Positions 1 to 5,773 of a DNA stretch of 6,687 bases are shown here, one piece after another. Under the pieces are notes generated by a model. It did not search any database, had not been told where the DNA came from, and saw only the letters and a list, made by a program, of their open reading frames with translations. Source of the stretch: an uncultured Chloroflexaceae bacterium (lineage in GTDB: Bacteria; Chloroflexota; Chloroflexia; Chloroflexales; Chloroflexaceae); NCBI GenBank assembly GCA_937141995.1, contig CAKZQX010000997.1:1-6687 (forward strand), written 5' to 3'. The position numbers and the translations under genes were made by a program. Position 1 is the stretch's first letter. Each line of letters starts with the position of its first letter.

Positions 1-66
1 GAGCCTACTCCGACGGAAGAAGAGATGATGGAGGAGCCTACTCCGACGGAAGAAGCGGAGATGGAA
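1..66 (+). repeat. 33-bp tandem repeat in the PstS linker
   Basis: Two adjacent 33-bp units (1-33 and 34-66) share their first 22 bases and encode two 11-residue units, EPTPTEEEMME and EPTPTEEAEME. They form an acidic, flexible spacer between the membrane anchor (outside the window) and the first phosphate-binding domain. The array is cut by the window edge, so more units may lie upstream. Confidence 0.8.
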
Positions 67-1875
67 CAGGCCGAGGGAGAAGCCGTCGAGTTGCCGCCGG
101 TCGATCCGGCCAATCTGGAGGGCGAGATTGTCGCCGCCGGCAGTTCGACGGTCTTCCCGCTGTCCGAGCGCATGGCCGAGCTCTTCAACAACGAGGGCTT
201 TGGTGGCGAGATTTCGGTCGCCAGTATCGGGTCGGGGGCCGGGTTCGAGCGCTTCTGTGTGAACGCCGAGACCGACATCTCTAACGCCAGTCGCCCGATT
301 AACGAGGAAGAGGTCCAGGCCTGCCAGGAAAATGGCCGCGACCCGGTGGAGTTCCAGGTCGGGATTGACGCGATTGCGGTGACGGTCAGCCAGGACAATG
401 ACTTTGTCGAGGATGTGACGCTGGAGGAACTGGCACAGATCTTCACCACCGCCGAGACCTGGGCGGATGTGCGCCCCGACTGGCCGGCGGAGCCGATCCA
501 GCGCTTCAGCCCGGGTACGGACAGCGGGACGTTCGACTTCTTTGTCGAGGAAGTGCTGGAGGAAGAAGAGGAGCCGCTGCTCCAGGCCGGCAACCTGCAA
601 CTCAGCGAGGACGACAACATCCTGGCGCAGGGCGTGATCGGCAGCCCCTACGGCATCGGCTACTTTGGCTATGCCTACTACGACGAGAACCAGGACCAGT
701 TGCAGGCTCTCTCGCTCAATGGCATCGAGCCGTCCGCGGAGAGTGCCGAGAGTGGCGAGTACCCGCTGTCGCGGCCGCTGTTTATGTACTCGACAGCACA
801 GATTATGCAAGACAAGCCGCAGGTGGCCGGGTTCCTCAACTATGTGCTGACGAATGTCAACGATGAGATCCGTCCGGTCGGCTACTTCCCGATGAGCGAG
901 GAGAGTATCAACGAGGAGAAGCGCGAGTTCCTCGAAGCGACCGGTGAGATGACCGAGGGAGCTATGGAAGCGGGCGAGGACACAACTGCGGTAACTGGTG
1001 GCGAAGCCGTCGAGTTGCCGCCGGTCGATCCGGCCAATCTGGAAGGCGAGATTGTCGCCGCCGGCAGTTCGACGGTCTTCCCGCTGTCCGAGCGCATGGC
1101 CGAGCTCTTCAACAACGAGGGCTTTGGTGGCGAGATTTCGGTCGCCAGTATCGGGTCGGGGGCCGGGTTCGAGCGCTTCTGTGTGAACGCCGAGACCGAC
1201 ATCTCTAACGCCAGTCGCCCGATTAACGAGGAAGAGGTCCAGGCCTGCCAGGAAAATGGCCGCGACCCGGTGGAGTTCCAGGTCGGGATTGACGCGATTG
1301 CGGTGACGGTCAGCCAGGACAATGACTTTGTCGAGGATGTGACGCTGGAGGAACTGGCACAGATCTTCACCACCGCCGAGACCTGGGCGGATGTGCGCCC
1401 CGACTGGCCGGCGGAGCCGATCCAGCGCTTCAGCCCGGGTACGGACAGCGGGACGTTCGACTTCTTTGTCGAGGAAGTGCTGGAGGAAGAAGAGGAGCCG
1501 CTGCTCCAGGCCGGCAACCTGCAACTCAGCGAGGACGACAACATCCTGGCGCAGGGCGTGATCGGCAGCCCCTACGGCATCGGCTACTTTGGCTATGCCT
1601 ACTACGACGAGAACCAGGACCAGTTGCAGGCTCTCTCGCTCAATGGCATCGAGCCGTCCGCGGAGAGTGCCGAGAGTGGCGAGTACCCGCTGTCGCGGCC
1701 GCTGTTTATGTACTCGACAGCACAGATTATGCAAGACAAGCCGCAGGTGGCCGGGTTCCTCAACTATGTGCTGACGAATGTCAACGATGAGATCCGTCCG
1801 GTCGGCTACTTCCCGATGAGCGAGGAGAGTATCAACGAGGAGAAGCGCGAGTTCCTCGAAGCGACCAGCCAGTGA
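1..1875 (+). CDS. pstS: Phosphate ABC transporter substrate-binding protein with two fused PstS domains (5' partial)
   Basis: Exported phosphate-binding component of the Pst importer, which delivers phosphate to PstC/PstA. The frame is open from base 1, so the Met codon at 25 is internal; the true start, signal peptide and probable lipobox lie upstream. Counting from the codon at 25, an acidic Glu/Pro/Thr linker (residues 1-18) precedes domain 1 (19-306), a 20-residue linker (307-326), domain 2 (327-614) and a terminal Ser-Gln. Each domain has PstS hallmarks: GSSTVFP (39-45), GSGAGF (69-74), DISNASRP (84-91) and RFSPGTDSGTF (150-160), which supply phosphate-contacting Ser/Thr/Asp/Arg residues in this family. 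Each also has two cysteines (78 and 100 in domain 1) that could form a disulfide. Ordinary PstS proteins have one domain of about 280-350 residues, so this one is doubled. The function is secure; the genuineness of the duplication needs confirmation. Confidence 0.93.
   Translation, partial: EPTPTEEEMMEEPTPTEEAEMEQAEGEAVELPPVDPANLEGEIVAAGSSTVFPLSERMAELFNNEGFGGEISVASIGSGAGFERFCVNAETDISNASRPINEEEVQACQENGRDPVEFQVGIDAIAVTVSQDNDFVEDVTLEELAQIFTTAETWADVRPDWPAEPIQRFSPGTDSGTFDFFVEEVLEEEEEPLLQAGNLQLSEDDNILAQGVIGSPYGIGYFGYAYYDENQDQLQALSLNGIEPSAESAESGEYPLSRPLFMYSTAQIMQDKPQVAGFLNYVLTNVNDEIRPVGYFPMSEESINEEKREFLEATGEMTEGAMEAGEDTTAVTGGEAVELPPVDPANLEGEIVAAGSSTVFPLSERMAELFNNEGFGGEISVASIGSGAGFERFCVNAETDISNASRPINEEEVQACQENGRDPVEFQVGIDAIAVTVSQDNDFVEDVTLEELAQIFTTAETWADVRPDWPAEPIQRFSPGTDSGTFDFFVEEVLEEEEEPLLQAGNLQLSEDDNILAQGVIGSPYGIGYFGYAYYDENQDQLQALSLNGIEPSAESAESGEYPLSRPLFMYSTAQIMQDKPQVAGFLNYVLTNVNDEIRPVGYFPMSEESINEEKREFLEATSQ
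79..942 (+). repeat. PstS domain duplication, copy 1
   Basis: First copy of an 864-bp (288-codon) direct repeat; the second copy is offset by exactly 924 bp (308 codons), so the frame is kept. Comparison through the full length shows one difference: base 120 is G here and the matching base 1044 is A, both encoding Glu. The copies diverge abruptly on both sides, at base 78 against 1002 and at base 943 against 1867. The unit covers a whole binding domain, from just after the linker to the end of the C-terminal helix. Confidence 0.97.
1003..1866 (+). repeat. PstS domain duplication, copy 2
   Basis: Second copy of the 864-bp direct repeat, with 863 of 864 bases identical to copy 1. It is preceded by a 60-bp linker (943-1002) encoding a Gly/Glu/Thr/Ala-rich spacer with no clear similarity to the linker before copy 1. 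Only two codons (Ser, Gln) and the TGA stop follow it. Confidence 0.97.
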
Positions 1876-1887
1876 TCGATGAAAGCG

Positions 1888-1919
1888 GCTGACACGCCAC
1901 ACTGAGTGGAACTGTCAGC
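1888..1919 (+). other. Stem-loop 13 bp after the pstS stop
   Basis: GCTGACA (1888-1894) pairs with TGTCAGC (1913-1919), and inside it CCAC (1897-1900) pairs with GTGG (1906-1909) around a 5-base loop. No T-run follows. It could protect the 3' end of the pstS transcript or slow transcription before the next hairpin. Confidence 0.5.
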
Positions 1920-1941
1920 GGAATGGTAGGGATAGAGCAAA

Positions 1942-1969
1942 TATGGGGAGAGGTGTGCCTCTCCCCATA
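1942..1969 (+). terminator. Perfect 12-bp hairpin after pstS, possible terminator or attenuator
   Basis: TATGGGGAGAGG (1942-1953) and its exact reverse complement (1958-1969) flank a TGTG loop. The stem is strong, but the plus-strand sequence after it has no T-run, so it is not a standard intrinsic terminator. It may end transcription partially or act as an mRNA-stabilising 3' structure, as is known for hairpins after highly expressed binding-protein genes in ABC operons. Confidence 0.5.
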
Positions 1970-2019
1970 CCGTGCGAAAAGCGCAGATGTATCCGGGAAC
2001 AAGATAGAGATAACACGAA

Positions 2020-2130
2020 TATAGTAAGTCATAAGTACGCTTTTCTGATCTTAATTTGTTTGCGTTTGTTTTGCTGGTTGCATACATCATTATGTTATGC
2101 AAATGATTTCCAGCTTGATGAATTTTGAAA
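2020..2130. promoter_or_regulatory. AT-rich segment with a 7-bp inverted repeat, possible regulatory region
   Basis: This stretch is clearly AT-richer than the coding DNA around it. It contains TTGCATA (2078-2084) and TATGCAA (2096-2102) as an inverted repeat with an 11-base spacer, a layout compatible with a dimeric regulator site. Weak promoter-like hexamers can be found, such as TTGTTT at 2066 and TTATGT at 2090, but none is convincing. I saw no classical PHO box of two CTGTCAT-like repeats. Confidence 0.25.
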
Positions 2131-2134
2131 AACA

Positions 2135-2238
2135 GTCCAGATATGCAATGACCGCGAGTCCCGGCTTTAGCCGGTGGATGCTTGCCGGGACTGCGGCATA
2201 TTGATAGAGAAAGCCTGGACCGGCTGAAGCCGAGACTC
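2135..2238. repeat. Inverted-repeat cluster with mutually exclusive foldings (REP-like)
   Basis: Fold A is nested: GTCCAG (2135-2140) with CTGGAC (2215-2220), ATATG (2141-2145) with CATAT (2197-2201), CCGC (2152-2155) with GCGG (2193-2196), and AGTCCCGGC (2157-2165) with GCCGGGACT (2184-2192). Fold B pairs 2156-2175 with 2219-2238 over 20 positions, with one mismatch and one G-U. The two folds share bases 2157-2165 and 2219-2220, so they cannot coexist. The CCGGCTNNAGCCG cores resemble dispersed intergenic palindromes of GC-rich bacteria; whether this is such a repeat or a functional RNA cannot be told from one copy. Confidence 0.6.
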
Positions 2239-2294
2239 CAGAGCAGTGATGTCCGGATTAAACATTCTAAAGTTTATCAAGACAGGGATCTAGA

Positions 2295-2389
2295 AAGAAC
2301 AAGTAGCCTCAGAACCAAGAAGAGAAGCAATTTCACTATAGAAATACAATAGGCCTTCTTCTCTCTGTATTGTTTGGCTGCTTGTTCTT
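2295..2389. repeat. Nested 95-nt imperfect hairpin
   Basis: The outer arms 2295-2308 and 2376-2389 pair over 14 positions with one G-U. Inside them AGAGAAG (2321-2327) pairs with CTTCTCT (2358-2364), and at the tip ATTTC (2330-2334) pairs with GAAAT (2341-2345) around a 6-base loop. No direct repeat flanks the structure, so there is no sign of recent insertion. It could be a structured leader or a decayed small mobile element. Confidence 0.5.
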
Positions 2390-2406
2390 CGTGGCATGAT
2401 TTACTT

Positions 2407-2447
2407 GTAACAGCTTGTGGTATCGTAACAGGTGCCGTTAGTAACAG
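2407..2447. promoter_or_regulatory. Three GTAACAG direct repeats
   Basis: GTAACAG occurs at 2407-2413, 2425-2431 and 2441-2447, spaced 18 and 16 bp start to start. In the inferred sequence before the MITE inserted, the third repeat would continue as GTAACATATATC straight into the pstC leader. The repeats could be activator sites for pstCAB, but the spacing does not match the 11-bp periodicity of known PHO boxes. Confidence 0.3.
2437..2445. repeat. Left target-site duplication of the MITE-like element
   Basis: GTTAGTAAC lies directly outside the left terminal inverted repeat and recurs exactly, in the same orientation, at 2574-2582. It is itself nearly palindromic (GTTA-G-TAAC), which may reflect target preference. 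Confidence 0.75.
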
Positions 2448-2573
2448 GACGTACGCGGTGGGCGTTCAAATGTCCCGATTCGCCTCCGGCAGCATGGTAC
2501 ATTATGGTGCCGCAGGCGAAACCGGCGTTCGGGTCTGGCACCAGGCCGGAATTGGCAGCACTGCGTACGTCCT
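2446..2573. mobile_element. 128-bp MITE-like non-autonomous element
   Basis: The ends form 15-bp terminal inverted repeats with one mismatch: AGGACGTACGCGGTG (2446-2460) and the reverse complement of 2559-2573, AGGACGTACGCAGTG. Exact 9-bp direct repeats flank it. It has no room for a transposase. The interior holds a strong hairpin: TTCGCCT (2479-2485) pairs with AGGCGAA (2514-2520) and CGGCA (2487-2491) with TGCCG (2508-2512), extended by CCCGA (2474-2478) with TCGGG (2529-2533). The architecture fits a miniature inverted-repeat transposable element mobilised in trans by a full-length insertion sequence. The parent family cannot be named from this sequence; 9-bp duplications occur in several families, including IS1 and the IS10/IS50 groups of IS4. 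Confidence 0.75.
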
Positions 2574-2581
2574 GTTAGTAA
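2553..2581 (+). promoter_or_regulatory. Candidate hybrid promoter at the right end of the MITE-like element
   Basis: TTGGCA (2553-2558, five of six bases of the sigma-70 -35 consensus) lies inside the element. With 17-bp spacing it is followed by TAGTAA (2576-2581), preceded by TGT as in an extended -10, within the right target duplication. The -10 itself is weak (three of six). Transcription would begin near 2588 and give a short leader with the pstC ribosome binding site. Confidence 0.3.
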
Positions 2582-2582
2582 C
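2574..2582. repeat. Right target-site duplication of the MITE-like element
   Basis: GTTAGTAAC, an exact direct repeat of 2437-2445, directly abuts the right terminal inverted repeat. Confidence 0.75.
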
Positions 2583-2598
2583 ATATATCGTAGAACAT

Positions 2599-2604
2599 GG
2601 AGGG
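2599..2604 (+). promoter_or_regulatory. Ribosome binding site that decides the pstC start
   Basis: GGAGGG lies 4 bases before the ATG at 2609 (5 bases if the core is read as GGAGG). The alternative ATG at 2597 overlaps this site and has no purine-rich sequence before it, so 2609 is preferred. Confidence 0.75.
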
Positions 2605-2608
2605 AATA

Positions 2609-3574
2609 ATGGCAGATCAAATGCGGGTGAGGGCGAAAGGACGCGCTTACCCGGCAAGCGGTCAAGCAACACCAATGGACCTGACAAAACAGCGGCGCTG
2701 GGGGGAGAGTGTTATCCAGGGCTTTCTGTTTGTATGTGGAATTATCTCGATCTTTACAACGATCGGTATCGCCGTTGTGCTGATCGAGGAGTCGTTTCTC
2801 TTTTTCGGGAATGATGAAGTAACATTTATGGAGTTTTTTACCACGACAACATGGCAGCCGGTCATCGATGAGTTTGGTGTGTTGCCGCTGGTAAATTCGA
2901 CGTTGATTGTCTCGTCTATTGCCATGCTGGTGGCAATCCCACTGGGCCTGGCTTCGGCGGTTTATCTCAGCGAATATGCGACTCCGCGCGCGCGCCGAAT
3001 CCTCAAGCCGACGCTTGAGGTGCTGGCCGGTATTCCAACGGTGGTTTATGGCTACTTTGCCCTGACGTTTGTAACACCGCTGCTACGGGGGGTCTTTGGT
3101 GCCGGTACGGTGCAGATCTACAATATGGCTTCGGCCGGTATTGTTGTCGGTATTCTGATTATTCCGCTGATTGCCTCGCTGAGCGAAGACGCGCTTAGTT
3201 CTGTGCCGCGCTCACTGCGTGAGGCATCCTATGGACTGGGGGCGACCCGTTTTGAAACCGCAACCAGAGTGGTGGTACCGGGAGCGCTCTCCGGGGTAGT
3301 TGCCGCGTTTATTATCGGTATTTCGCGGGCCGTTGGCGAGACGATGATTGTCGCGCTGGCTGCCGGAGCCGGCCCGGCCTTTACGTTTAATCCCTTTGAG
3401 GCCGCTGAGACAATGACCGGCTATATTGTTCGTATCAGTAGTGGTGACGTGAGCTATAACACGCCGGACTACAATAGTATCTTTGCGATTGGTCTGCTGC
3501 TGTTTGTCATTACCCTGACGCTCAACATTATCAGTCAGCGGATCGTCCGGCGCTTCCGGGAGGTGTACGAATGA
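2609..3574 (+). CDS. pstC: Phosphate ABC transporter permease PstC
   Basis: One of the two membrane subunits of the Pst importer; with PstA it forms the phosphate path through the cytoplasmic membrane. The protein of 321 residues is close to the family norm of about 300-320. A cytoplasmic N-terminal tail rich in Arg/Lys/Gln is followed by hydrophobic segments near residues 36-60, 91-119, 139-160, 172-192, 220-241 and 290-312. The EAA-type coupling loop that contacts PstB spans about 194-230, with the PstC-like string [20 protein letters not shown] and then ISRAVGETM (about 228-236). The start at 2609 is chosen for its ribosome binding site. The stop overlaps the pstA start by 4 bp (ATGA), implying coupled translation. 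Third-position base use is less GC-biased than in pstS. Confidence 0.95.
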   Translation: MADQMRVRAKGRAYPASGQATPMDLTKQRRWGESVIQGFLFVCGIISIFTTIGIAVVLIEESFLFFGNDEVTFMEFFTTTTWQPVIDEFGVLPLVNSTLIVSSIAMLVAIPLGLASAVYLSEYATPRARRILKPTLEVLAGIPTVVYGYFALTFVTPLLRGVFGAGTVQIYNMASAGIVVGILIIPLIASLSEDALSSVPRSLREASYGLGATRFETATRVVVPGALSGVVAAFIIGISRAVGETMIVALAAGAGPAFTFNPFEAAETMTGYIVRISSGDVSYNTPDYNSIFAIGLLLFVITLTLNIISQRIVRRFREVYE

Positions 3575-4848
3575 CAGCTGAAGTTAGTGGGAAGCCGGAG
3601 CGCGCTGAGGGCCGCCTGCCCGAAGGCGCGGAGCTTCATAAAAATGTTGCCATGCGGCGAACGATCGGCAAAGTCTGGCATGGGATTTTTGCAGCAGCCA
3701 CAGTGTTTGGCATAGTCATCCTGATCATTCTGATGGCAACAATTATTGACGAGGCGTTTGGTGTGATTGCGGTGCAGCCTGAGATTGACCCGGCAACGCT
3801 TGCCGATGGTCGTCCAATTGAGGAACTATCCCGCCCGCAACTGATCGATGTGATCGAGGCCAATGTTAATGATCGCGTCATGCGTAGTCTGGAGCGGGAC
3901 GGGCCGTTGGCCGAACGTAGTCCCAACGAACTGCGCGCGATTATTGAAGAACACATTCTCAACATCGAAGTCGTCGAGAGTTGGCCCCTCCATATGGCGC
4001 TGTTCAACCGGGGCCAGATTCAGCAAACCATCACCGAGGAGTATGAGCGGGCCGAGTTGCGCTTTACGTCCTGGGTTGACTGGGAGTTCCTGACCGAGTC
4101 CATGTCGAGTATACCGGCCAACTCGGGCATACGTACGGCACTCCTGGGTTCGCTCTGGATCATTCTGGTTACCCTCGTGGTAGCAGTTCCGCTCGGTATC
4201 GGAGCATCACTCTACCTGGAAGAGTATGCCGGCGATAACTGGCTTAATCGTATTATCCAGACCAATATTAACAATCTGGCGGGGGTGCCCTCGATTATCT
4301 ACGGTATTCTGGGGCTTGCCGTCTTTGTGCGCGTGCTGGCACCGATAACCAGTGGCGCATTCCTTGCCCCCGGCGAGGTTGCTTCGCCCAATGGTCGCAC
4401 TATCGTGTCGGCCGGGATTACGCTGGCGCTACTGATCCTGCCGATTATTATCATCAGCGGGCAGGAGGCGATCCGGGCGGTACCGAACTCGCTGCGTCAG
4501 GCCAGCTATGGTCTGGGGGCAACCCAGTGGCAGACGATCTGGAACCATGTGTTGCCCAATGCTATTCCGGGTATCCTCACCGGCACAATCCTGGCAATGT
4601 CCCGCGCTCTGGGTGAGACGGCCCCCCTGATCGTGGTCGGGGCGGCGACGTTCCTGCCGAATAACCCGGAAGGGCCCTTTTCCAGCTTTACAGCGCTGCC
4701 AATCGTGATCTATAACTGGACGGCCCGACCGCAGGACCAGTACCGGGATATTGCCGCAGCAGGAATTATTGTTCTGCTGGTTGTGCTTTTGAGCATGAAT
4801 GCAACAGCTATTTTGCTGCGCAACCGCTTTAGCAAGAAGTTGGGATAG
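3571..4848 (+). CDS. pstA: Phosphate ABC transporter permease PstA with a large extracytoplasmic insertion
   Basis: Second membrane subunit of the Pst importer, partner of PstC and PstB. At 425 residues it is well above the usual length of about 280-300. A positively charged N-terminus leads into TM1 (about 37-60). Then comes a hydrophilic, acidic segment (about 61-183) absent from typical PstA, which should lie outside the membrane where PstS docks. The standard core follows: TM segments near 187-211, 240-263, 278-296, 333-360 and 397-417. The EAA loop spans about 309-345 ([20 protein letters not shown]) and is followed by [17 protein letters not shown]-type sequence (GGGAGG, 3558-3563) precedes the ATG by 7 bases. 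The gene overlaps pstC by 4 bp and ends 2 bp before pstB. The family assignment is secure; the role of the insertion is unknown. Confidence 0.94.
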   Translation: MTAEVSGKPERAEGRLPEGAELHKNVAMRRTIGKVWHGIFAAATVFGIVILIILMATIIDEAFGVIAVQPEIDPATLADGRPIEELSRPQLIDVIEANVNDRVMRSLERDGPLAERSPNELRAIIEEHILNIEVVESWPLHMALFNRGQIQQTITEEYERAELRFTSWVDWEFLTESMSSIPANSGIRTALLGSLWIILVTLVVAVPLGIGASLYLEEYAGDNWLNRIIQTNINNLAGVPSIIYGILGLAVFVRVLAPITSGAFLAPGEVASPNGRTIVSAGITLALLILPIIIISGQEAIRAVPNSLRQASYGLGATQWQTIWNHVLPNAIPGILTGTILAMSRALGETAPLIVVGAATFLPNNPEGPFSSFTALPIVIYNWTARPQDQYRDIAAAGIIVLLVVLLSMNATAILLRNRFSKKLG

Positions 4849-4850
4849 TC

Positions 4851-5642
4851 ATGACTGAACAACAAAACGGCAAACATGTTCTAAAAGCGCACGATATGCA
4901 TATCTATTACGGTTCATTTCGCGCGGTCAAGGAAGTCAACCTGAATATCGAGCCGCAGAAAATCACGGCGCTCATTGGCCCCTCGGGCTGTGGGAAGAGC
5001 ACGGTGTTGCGCGCATTCAATCGTATGAATGACCTGATACCTATCTCGCGGATTGAGGGCCAGGTGATTTTTCATAATAAAAACATCTATGATCCTGATG
5101 TTGATGCGGTTGAGGTGCGCCGCCGCATCGGCATGGTCTTTCAGAAGCCCAATCCCTTTCCCAAATCGATCTATGATAATATCGCCTTTGGGCCACGGAT
5201 CAATGGCTGGAAGGGATCAAGTTCGGATATGGATGAACTGGTGGAGCGCTCACTGCGCGGTGCGGCCCTCTGGGACGAAGTCAAAGATAAGCTTGACGAG
5301 AGCGGCCTGTCGCTCTCCGGTGGACAGCAGCAGCGTCTCTGCATTGCGCGGGCCTTGGCTGTCGAGCCGGAGGTCATTCTGATGGACGAGCCCGCCTCGG
5401 CGCTTGATCCCATCTCGACCCTGAAAATCGAGGAGTTGATGTTCGAACTACGCCGGGAGTATACCATTGTGATTGTCACCCACAATATGCAGCAGGCTAC
5501 CCGCGCCTCGGACAATACCGCCTTCTTCCTAATGGACGAAGATCGCGCCGGTATGCTGGTGGAGTATGGTCCCACCGAGGATCTCTTCCAGAATCCCAAG
5601 GACGAGCGCACTGAGCAGTATATTAGCGGACGGTTCGGTTAG
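4851..5642 (+). CDS. pstB: Phosphate ABC transporter ATP-binding protein PstB
   Basis: Cytoplasmic ATPase that drives phosphate import by binding the coupling loops of PstC and PstA. The 263 residues match the usual PstB length. All nucleotide-binding motifs are present: Walker [10 protein letters not shown] (43-51), Q-loop Gln98 in VFQKPNPFP, signature LSGGQQQR (155-162), Walker B VILMDE (175-180), D-loop SALD (183-186) and switch His221 in THNMQQA. The phrases FNRMNDLIP and [13 protein letters not shown], and the C-terminal YISGRFG, are typical of PstB and separate it from other ABC ATPases. It begins 2 bp after the pstA stop with a modest GGGA ribosome site (4842-4845), so translation is probably coupled. 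It is the last gene of the operon, followed by a strong terminator. Confidence 0.97.
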   Translation: MTEQQNGKHVLKAHDMHIYYGSFRAVKEVNLNIEPQKITALIGPSGCGKSTVLRAFNRMNDLIPISRIEGQVIFHNKNIYDPDVDAVEVRRRIGMVFQKPNPFPKSIYDNIAFGPRINGWKGSSSDMDELVERSLRGAALWDEVKDKLDESGLSLSGGQQQRLCIARALAVEPEVILMDEPASALDPISTLKIEELMFELRREYTIVIVTHNMQQATRASDNTAFFLMDEDRAGMLVEYGPTEDLFQNPKDERTEQYISGRFG

Positions 5643-5678
5643 GCATCAACATACAACATACATCTTGTCGTAGAAGAG

Positions 5679-5718
5679 AAAAACCACCTGCAGGTTTTAC
5701 ACCGGCAGGTGGTTTTTT
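5679..5718. terminator. Rho-independent terminator, probably bidirectional
   Basis: A 13-bp stem (5679-5691 with 5705-5717) has a GC-rich core, CCACCTGC with GCAGGTGG, and a 13-base loop. On the plus strand it runs into six Ts (5713-5718), as expected for the end of pstCAB. An A-run (5679-5683) on the other side gives a T-run on the minus strand, so the same hairpin could also end the convergent gene whose stop is at 5774. Confidence 0.92.
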
Positions 5719-5773
5719 GTTCGGCCTGATCTGGGTTCTGGATTGATTATGTAGATCTGGTCCGCCATTACTC

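Larger units (their letters stand above)
1876..2608. other. 733-bp non-coding gap between pstS and pstC, rich in inverted repeats
   Basis: I find no convincing gene here. The short frames that cross it have no plausible start signals or recognisable protein features, and no tRNA or rRNA is apparent. The gap contains, in order, two stem-loops close to the pstS stop, an AT-rich segment, an inverted-repeat cluster, a nested hairpin, short direct repeats and a MITE-like insertion. Its size and the hairpins suggest that pstS and pstCAB are expressed at different levels or from separate promoters; that is inference. Confidence 0.8.

Noticed and set aside
882..1544. 220-codon minus-strand frame inside pstS
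   Set aside because: It is antisense to the PstS domain and open because of GC-biased codons. It is Ser-rich with no recognisable features and lies over an unambiguous gene.
1888..1920. CTGTCAG after pstS considered as half of a PHO box
   Set aside because: There is no second CTGTCAT-like repeat 11 bp away, and the sequence is explained as the arm of a stem-loop directly after the pstS stop.
1806..2102. Minus-strand frames of 98 and 66 codons over the pstS 3' end and gap
   Set aside because: They run through the two hairpins and the end of pstS antisense, have no start signals, and look like chance frames.
2295..2389. Nested hairpin considered as a second recent MITE insertion
   Set aside because: The sequences just outside the arms share no direct repeat, so there is no target duplication to support insertion.
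2597..2608. Alternative pstC start at 2597
   Set aside because: The GGAGGG ribosome binding site (2599-2604) overlaps this start and is well placed for the ATG at 2609.
2374..2814. 146-codon plus-strand frame crossing the gap and overlapping pstC
   Set aside because: It runs through the MITE-like element and into pstC in another frame. It has no ribosome binding site and no protein-like composition, so it is accidental.
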